The notes beneath the pieces were generated by a model, which worked only from the letters and a program-made list of their open reading frames with translations, was not told the origin of the DNA and ran no database searches. A stretch of 64,000 nucleotides of DNA from Bradyrhizobium sp. 164 (lineage in GTDB: Bacteria > Pseudomonadota > Alphaproteobacteria > Rhizobiales > Xanthobacteraceae). A program made the position numbers and the translations under genes. Location of the stretch: positions 186,001 through 250,000 of the forward strand of contig NZ_JADPKA010000029.1 in NCBI RefSeq assembly GCF_023073715.1. Reading direction: 5' to 3'. Below are positions 60,601 through 64,000 of this stretch, piece after piece. Positions within the stretch are counted from its first letter, which is position 1. Each line of letters starts with the position of its first letter.

Positions 60601-60957
60601 TTACACACTGCCTTGCGCTTCTCGGCCAGCCTCGCCGGTGTTTTCCTTCGGCGGTATCACCTCGCGGAAACGAGCAAGATTACGCATCGGCACGCTCATC
60701 AAGAACGGCAGCGCGACGACTTCCCACAGGTCAGCCCTGCCTGATTTCTTTCGTCCGTAGCCTTCAGGGTTCAGACCATAAACGTTCAGCTGACAGAGCC
60801 TGCGCATATGGCTCTCGGATACGCCCGCAATGTATGCGGCTTCCTTCAGTCCTATAGTGTGAAGCTCACCGGCCGCCCCGCGCTCGCGCGAACGAAGAAG
60901 CTGAAGCACTACCTCCAGCTTTTCGATCAATGTCTCGTTGGTTTCGCAGCAGTTCAT
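60601..60957 (-). CDS. helix-turn-helix protein, excisionase-like
   Basis: 118 residues from the ATG at 60957, which overlaps the stop of the preceding gene (ATGA). The core GLKEAAYIAGVSESHMRRLC then GRKKSGRADLWEVVAL resembles MerR/excisionase-type HTH domains used in phage and integrative-element regulation. The longer frame to 61110 overlaps the upstream gene and is rejected. Confidence 0.65.
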   Translation of the reverse strand: MNCCETNETLIEKLEVVLQLLRSRERGAAGELHTIGLKEAAYIAGVSESHMRRLCQLNVYGLNPEGYGRKKSGRADLWEVVALPFLMSVPMRNLARFREVIPPKENTGEAGREAQGSV

Positions 60958-61268
60958 CCAAGCGATCCCAATTCCAGCGGAGGAGACCGCCCACGGCTGG
61001 TCAACGAGAAAAGGCGGTGCCGCCGCCGATAGCCCGCGACTTCGACATGGCCACGGGCCATGAGCCGGCGGAGAGCGCGCCTGACAGAGACAAGTTGCGA
61101 GCGAGAACAACGCGACTGCCTAAATCCCCGAAGCTGGGCGCCATACGCAAGAGAAGCGAGCTCGCGAGCTGATGCCTGATCAAACCTCTGCAATACCTGG
61201 AGAAGGCGCCGGCGTAAGCTAAGGGGCCTGTTGGCGAAACCGGTTCGAGGATTAGGAGCGGAGATCAT
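60954..61268 (-). CDS. small winged-helix-like protein
   Basis: 104 residues from the ATG at 61268, with ggag six bases before it; a TTG at 61280 is an alternative. A basic N terminus is followed by a DNA-binding pattern (LLQVLQRFDQASARELASLA; VRRALRRLMARGHVEVAGYR, a predicted wing). Translationally coupled to the next gene by ATGA. Confidence 0.6.
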   Translation of the reverse strand: MISAPNPRTGFANRPLSLRRRLLQVLQRFDQASARELASLAYGAQLRGFRQSRCSRSQLVSVRRALRRLMARGHVEVAGYRRRHRLFSLTSRGRSPPLELGSLG

Positions 61269-61739
61269 AGGCATCTCCAATCCAAATTAAACTTAGCTTC
61301 CGCCTTTGCCAGATACGGTGAAATAGCGGGCCCATCGCGCTCGCATGGCGGCGAGGCGGTGAAAGATACTTACCGAAAACGGGCGGAATTCGCGGGCGCC
61401 GAGCGGCTTCCGAGCGCGCAGGTGGCTCGCTGCCAGCCGACACGTGAAAACAGCGGCCAGAAAAACACCGCCTCCAGCGCGCGGCGCACGATGGGCGTTG
61501 CCGCTGATTGGGCGGGCCATGATAGCGGTCCCGCCGGTCCGCGTCTCCGCGACCTCGCGCCCCGAGCAGTGGCTCAGCGCCGCGCGCACGCTGACGCGCG
61601 CTCGCTCTGAACTCTATTTGCTTGGCGGTGCTGTTGAGGTGAGGGGCGGCTTTGACGTCGAGGCTGTTTCCCCACACACCGGTGTCAGGCGTGGAGCCGC
61701 CCCCTAAAGGGGCGGCTTCCAACGCCCGGGGGTTATAGG
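61269..61739. other. intergenic stretch with hairpin and weak ORFs
   Basis: Long frames run on both strands (61444-61707 plus, 61293-61589 minus), but neither has a family match and their codon use is not convincing. A strong hairpin at about 61693-61720 (gagccgcccc / ggggcggctt) carries the plus-strand frame's stop TAA in its loop. Confidence 0.4.
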
Positions 61740-61741
61740 GG

Positions 61742-61849
61742 GTTGGGAGACAGGGGGTTGGAAGGCGGTTGGAAGGCGTTGGTAGGGTGGTTGGCATAGG
61801 GGTTGGAAGGGGGGTTGGAAGCCGACTTTTGGCGTTGGAAGGGGGTTGG
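61742..61849. repeat. phased GTTGG repeat array beside the RepA-like gene
   Basis: GTTGG occurs nine times in 108 bases, starting at 61742, 61757, 61768, 61778, 61790, 61802, 61814, 61834 and 61845; most intervals are 10-12 bases, about one helical turn. Extended copies read ggttggaagg. The array lies three bases beyond the stop of the RepA-like gene. It resembles iterons of replication origins, or a G-rich structured element; neither is proven. Confidence 0.6.
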
Positions 61850-61852
61850 AAG

Positions 61853-63475
61853 CTATTCTGAGCTGTTCGCTTCCGCGGGTGCACCCAGCGCGAGGTACTG
61901 TCGTCGGCGGCTGGGGGGTCCATCGAACGCCACGTGGATCGCCTTCGCTCTGAGAAGCCGCTCCATGGACGCTTTGAAGGCGCTCTGTCGGAAGCCCCCA
62001 GCATCAGGATCGTCGGCAAACACCTTCGGTGCGTAGCTGACTGACGGGGAGGGGCTTACTTTCCTGCCCTGATCGCACACTTGGCCGAGCAGGCGGATGA
62101 ACACCTCATCGGCCGCGCTCGCTCGTTTCTCGATGGCAGCTGCGCGCTCGGCGTCGGATCCACCATCATCCCGAACAAAGACGCCGTCCACCCACCTGAT
62201 CGGGATCGTCGCCCCAAGACGCGCGTAATTTACCTTCTTGACTGTGATGGTGCGACGATCCTGGTCGGGCTCTTCGCCGTCGGCCCCCTTGGGACGCTCC
62301 ACATAGAAGCGCGAGCGGACGGAGTTTGACCACCCTGTCGTGCCCGACGTCCCCGATCCGCTCGCCATGCCGGTGAGCGAAGGGTGAGCGAGGATGAGCG
62401 TGGCCATGTCGAATTCCAACGAGAGACTGCGGAGCAGTCCGATAAAGGAACGCGCTTGAACCCGTTGAAGCTCGTCACCTCCGAACACGTCAGCGAGCGT
62501 ATCGATGATCGTGAGTTTCGGTCTGAGGATAGCCAGTTCCCTTTTCAGCCGTTCAAACAACCGCGTCGGCTTCATGCCGCCTCGTTCGCCGTCGCGGACG
62601 GCGAGCAGGGCGTCCTTGCCCGCAAGGGGGAGAATGTGGAGGGCGCCCAACTCCGAGATCTCAATCCCCTCGTATGCGCAAATGCACGCGAGCCTGCGAT
62701 GAACCTCGTCCAACTCATCTTCTGCCGTCAGATACAGGGCCGGCCCTCGCTGTGTTCGTAGACCGAGCCAGGGTCGGTCCAACGAAACGCACGCTGCCAT
62801 GTGGAGGGCTATCAGCGACTTGCCGACGGCGCCATCGCCGAAACCTAGCGTGACATTTCGATCAGGCACGAGATGCTCGACAACCGATCGCCTCGGTGGA
62901 ACCTCCTTGCCGGCGAGATCGGCGGCCCGGACTAAACCCAATCTGGAGACTTCCGGTTCACTAGTGGATGTTTCAGGCGGCTCATTAATCATGTCGTGCT
63001 CAGCGTCAGCCGGCCCGTATTGCTGCCACACGTCGATCTCTGAATGAGGCTGTGCGTCGTCAGCCATCAGCGGCTCCTCGATCGAAGTCTCGTTGATTGG
63101 CGTGACTTCCGCCGGCATTAACTTCGCAAGACCGCGCGTGATCTTTTCGATTGTGGGTTCGTTTGATCGATCCGTGCCCCATAGGTCGAAGCGATCAGCA
63201 ACGTCGCGGACGAGAGCCATGACCGCCTCTGCGGTCATCTTGTGCTCGTCATATAGCGGCAGCAGGACGGCGGCGTTCGTCCAGAGAACATCGAGCCGGT
63301 CCTCGGGCGCGGCGCCCTGGAGAAGCTGCTCGAGCTGCGAAAGCTCGACTTGCTTCTCTTCGGACTGCGCCGCTCGCGCTTCTCGATGATCTGCTACTAC
63401 GGTTGCGACCGATCGGGAGACCGGTTCTTCGTCCGTCGGACGAACTGCACGCTTAACCTCGACTGCCAGCGTCAT
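61853..63475 (-). CDS. RepA-like RecA-fold ATPase
   Basis: 540 residues from the ATG at 63475. After a variable N-terminal ~205 residues, the AAA_25/RepA-type domain carries Walker A (LGFGDGAVGKSLIALHMA) and Walker B (PKLTIIDTLADVFGG), a TAEDELDEVHRRL segment, and the SGSGTSGTTGWSNSVRSR motif seen in RSF1010-RepA-like helicases of plasmids and integrative elements. Its start overlaps the DUF6074 gene's stop (ATGA), and the HTH gene at the window edge probably heads the same operon. It is a likely replication or maintenance ATPase of the element. Confidence 0.85.
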   Translation of the reverse strand: MTLAVEVKRAVRPTDEEPVSRSVATVVADHREARAAQSEEKQVELSQLEQLLQGAAPEDRLDVLWTNAAVLLPLYDEHKMTAEAVMALVRDVADRFDLWGTDRSNEPTIEKITRGLAKLMPAEVTPINETSIEEPLMADDAQPHSEIDVWQQYGPADAEHDMINEPPETSTSEPEVSRLGLVRAADLAGKEVPPRRSVVEHLVPDRNVTLGFGDGAVGKSLIALHMAACVSLDRPWLGLRTQRGPALYLTAEDELDEVHRRLACICAYEGIEISELGALHILPLAGKDALLAVRDGERGGMKPTRLFERLKRELAILRPKLTIIDTLADVFGGDELQRVQARSFIGLLRSLSLEFDMATLILAHPSLTGMASGSGTSGTTGWSNSVRSRFYVERPKGADGEEPDQDRRTITVKKVNYARLGATIPIRWVDGVFVRDDGGSDAERAAAIEKRASAADEVFIRLLGQVCDQGRKVSPSPSVSYAPKVFADDPDAGGFRQSAFKASMERLLRAKAIHVAFDGPPSRRRQYLALGAPAEANSSE

Positions 63476-63783
63476 TTCGCTTCTCGCTCGAGTTGATAAT
63501 GCTCCCCGTAAAGCGCTCGGCCGACGGCCTCGGCGAGTGCGTAGATCGCCTCGCACTCGCAATCGTCGCAATCGATGCCAAGGGTTCTCAGCTCGGCACA
63601 GACCTTCTCCAGCTCTCGCGTGAAGTATTTTTCCGCATCAATGTCCGACATCGCGCGCATTGCGCGCGCGTGTCTCTCGACAAGGTGACGGCGATGGCCG
63701 AACGGGAATACGACGACCTCTGTTTTCGTTGGGCGCGGCTCCGGTGAGCGCAGCTTGAGTGGAAACCTGATTATGTTGCCCAT
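63472..63783 (-). CDS. DUF6074-family protein
   Basis: 103 residues from the ATG at 63783 (MGNIIRFPLKLRSPEPRPTK). The segment VVVFPFGHRRHLVERHARAM followed by EKYFTRELEKVCAELRTLGI matches DUF6074, small helical proteins that accompany RepA-like ATPases in rhizobial elements. Cysteines cluster in IDCDDCECEAIYA. Overlaps the next gene by four bases. Confidence 0.75.
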   Translation of the reverse strand: MGNIIRFPLKLRSPEPRPTKTEVVVFPFGHRRHLVERHARAMRAMSDIDAEKYFTRELEKVCAELRTLGIDCDDCECEAIYALAEAVGRALYGEHYQLEREAK

Positions 63784-63933
63784 CCCACTGACCTCGAAGT
63801 TGGTGAAAGAGATGCGCCCCCAGGCAGTGAAGCTGAACACCTGGGGGCGCTGTGCCGCGAGCTGTGCGTCCGAGCTCGCGGCGGCTGCGCCTGCGCCGGA
63901 GACTGCCTCGGCGCGGCTGCAATTCTGCGTGGT

Positions 63934-63999
63934 TCAGCCTGGGACGACGCGGCAGGCGTCGCGGAAGGCGTCGAGGTCAGCTTCTTTGTAGAGAATGCG
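63934..63999 (-). CDS. C-terminal end of an excisionase-like HTH protein, cut by the window
   Basis: Reading leftward from the window edge: RILYKEADLDAFRDACRVVP then G and TGA at 63934. This is the typical end of AlpA/excisionase-type helix-turn-helix proteins (R-I-L-Y-x-E-A-D-L-D-A-F). The rest lies beyond 64000, where an integrase would also be expected. Confidence 0.6.
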   Translation of the reverse strand, partial: RILYKEADLDAFRDACRVVPG

Positions 64000-64000
64000 A

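Larger units (their letters stand above)
41841..64000. mobile_element. putative genomic island/integrative element at tRNA-Pro, right end outside window
   Basis: From the tRNA 3' end onward gene content changes from conserved housekeeping genes to small unknown genes, restriction-modification-like and nuclease genes, HTH/RepA-like replication genes and pseudogene remnants, and GC becomes lower and patchy. tRNA genes are usual targets of tyrosine integrases. I found no integrase and no second copy of the tRNA 3' end up to 64000, so the right boundary is not visible. The island call is an inference from context. Confidence 0.7.

Noticed and set aside
61444..61707. 87-codon plus-strand frame beside the GTTGG array
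   Set aside because: Its end runs into a hairpin, it lacks a clear ribosome site, and neither it nor the opposite-strand frame resembles a known family.
61742..61849. GTTGG array considered as CRISPR
   Set aside because: Repeats are five to ten bases long with spacing of about 11 bases, far too short for repeat-spacer units.

Overview
The window is a high-GC alphaproteobacterial chromosome segment, most likely Bradyrhizobium or a close relative. I infer this from the gene order (era-recO-parC; glyA-nrdR-ribD-ribE-ribH-nusB-thiL-hppA; plsX-fabH-ihfA-merR), from several families typical of this group (LdtR, DUF6163, DUF3551, DUF6074, Bpt, DmeF), from a HemB whose zinc cysteines are replaced as in the Mg-dependent rhizobial enzyme, and from families of palindromic intergenic repeats.

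1-4784: core genes era (5' end cut by the window), a small membrane protein, recO, a small secreted protein and parC. 4785-10524: a repeat-rich, lower-GC accessory segment with structured intergenic DNA, a bestrophin-like membrane protein, an IS110 transposase remnant, and a large LuxR-type regulator with a degenerate receiver and exact 32-residue repeats; a diverged repeat of about 75 bp occurs on both sides of it. 10525-24353: metal and transport genes (chrB-chrA, divergent dmeF, two MFS exporters, a DMT permease, mntH behind a Mur/Fur-like box), a secreted metallo-beta-lactamase-fold protein, an adenylate cyclase, bpt, an RDD protein and hemB.

24477-41658: mostly housekeeping. It holds a DUF6163 protein, LdtR, glyA-nrdR, the riboflavin genes, nusB, thiL, a K+-independent proton-pumping pyrophosphatase, a Bug-type binding protein, bamE, a cytochrome bc1 chaperone, DUF177, plsX-fabH (overlapping), ihfA and a MerR regulator.

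41763-64000: a tRNA-Pro(GGG) gene marks an abrupt change to mosaic, lower-GC cargo that continues past the right edge; I read this as an integrative element inserted at the tRNA 3' end. Cargo: an overlapping HipA-like kinase/DUF3037 pair; an MmeI-like restriction-modification gene broken by two compensating frameshifts; a GIY-YIG protein with a RAMA-like tail; many small genes; a PD-(D/E)XK-like protein beside an adenine-methylase-like protein; a cyclase-TolB-TPR protein; degraded parB and PRC-barrel remnants; and at the right a module of HTH proteins, DUF6074 and a RepA-like ATPase flanked by a phased GTTGG repeat array. No integrase lies in the window; it is expected beyond 64000.

The strongest candidates for something undescribed are the kinase/DUF3037 pair, the GIY-YIG/RAMA protein next to the frameshifted MmeI-like gene, the PD-(D/E)XK/methylase pair, and the GTTGG array beside the RepA-like ATPase.
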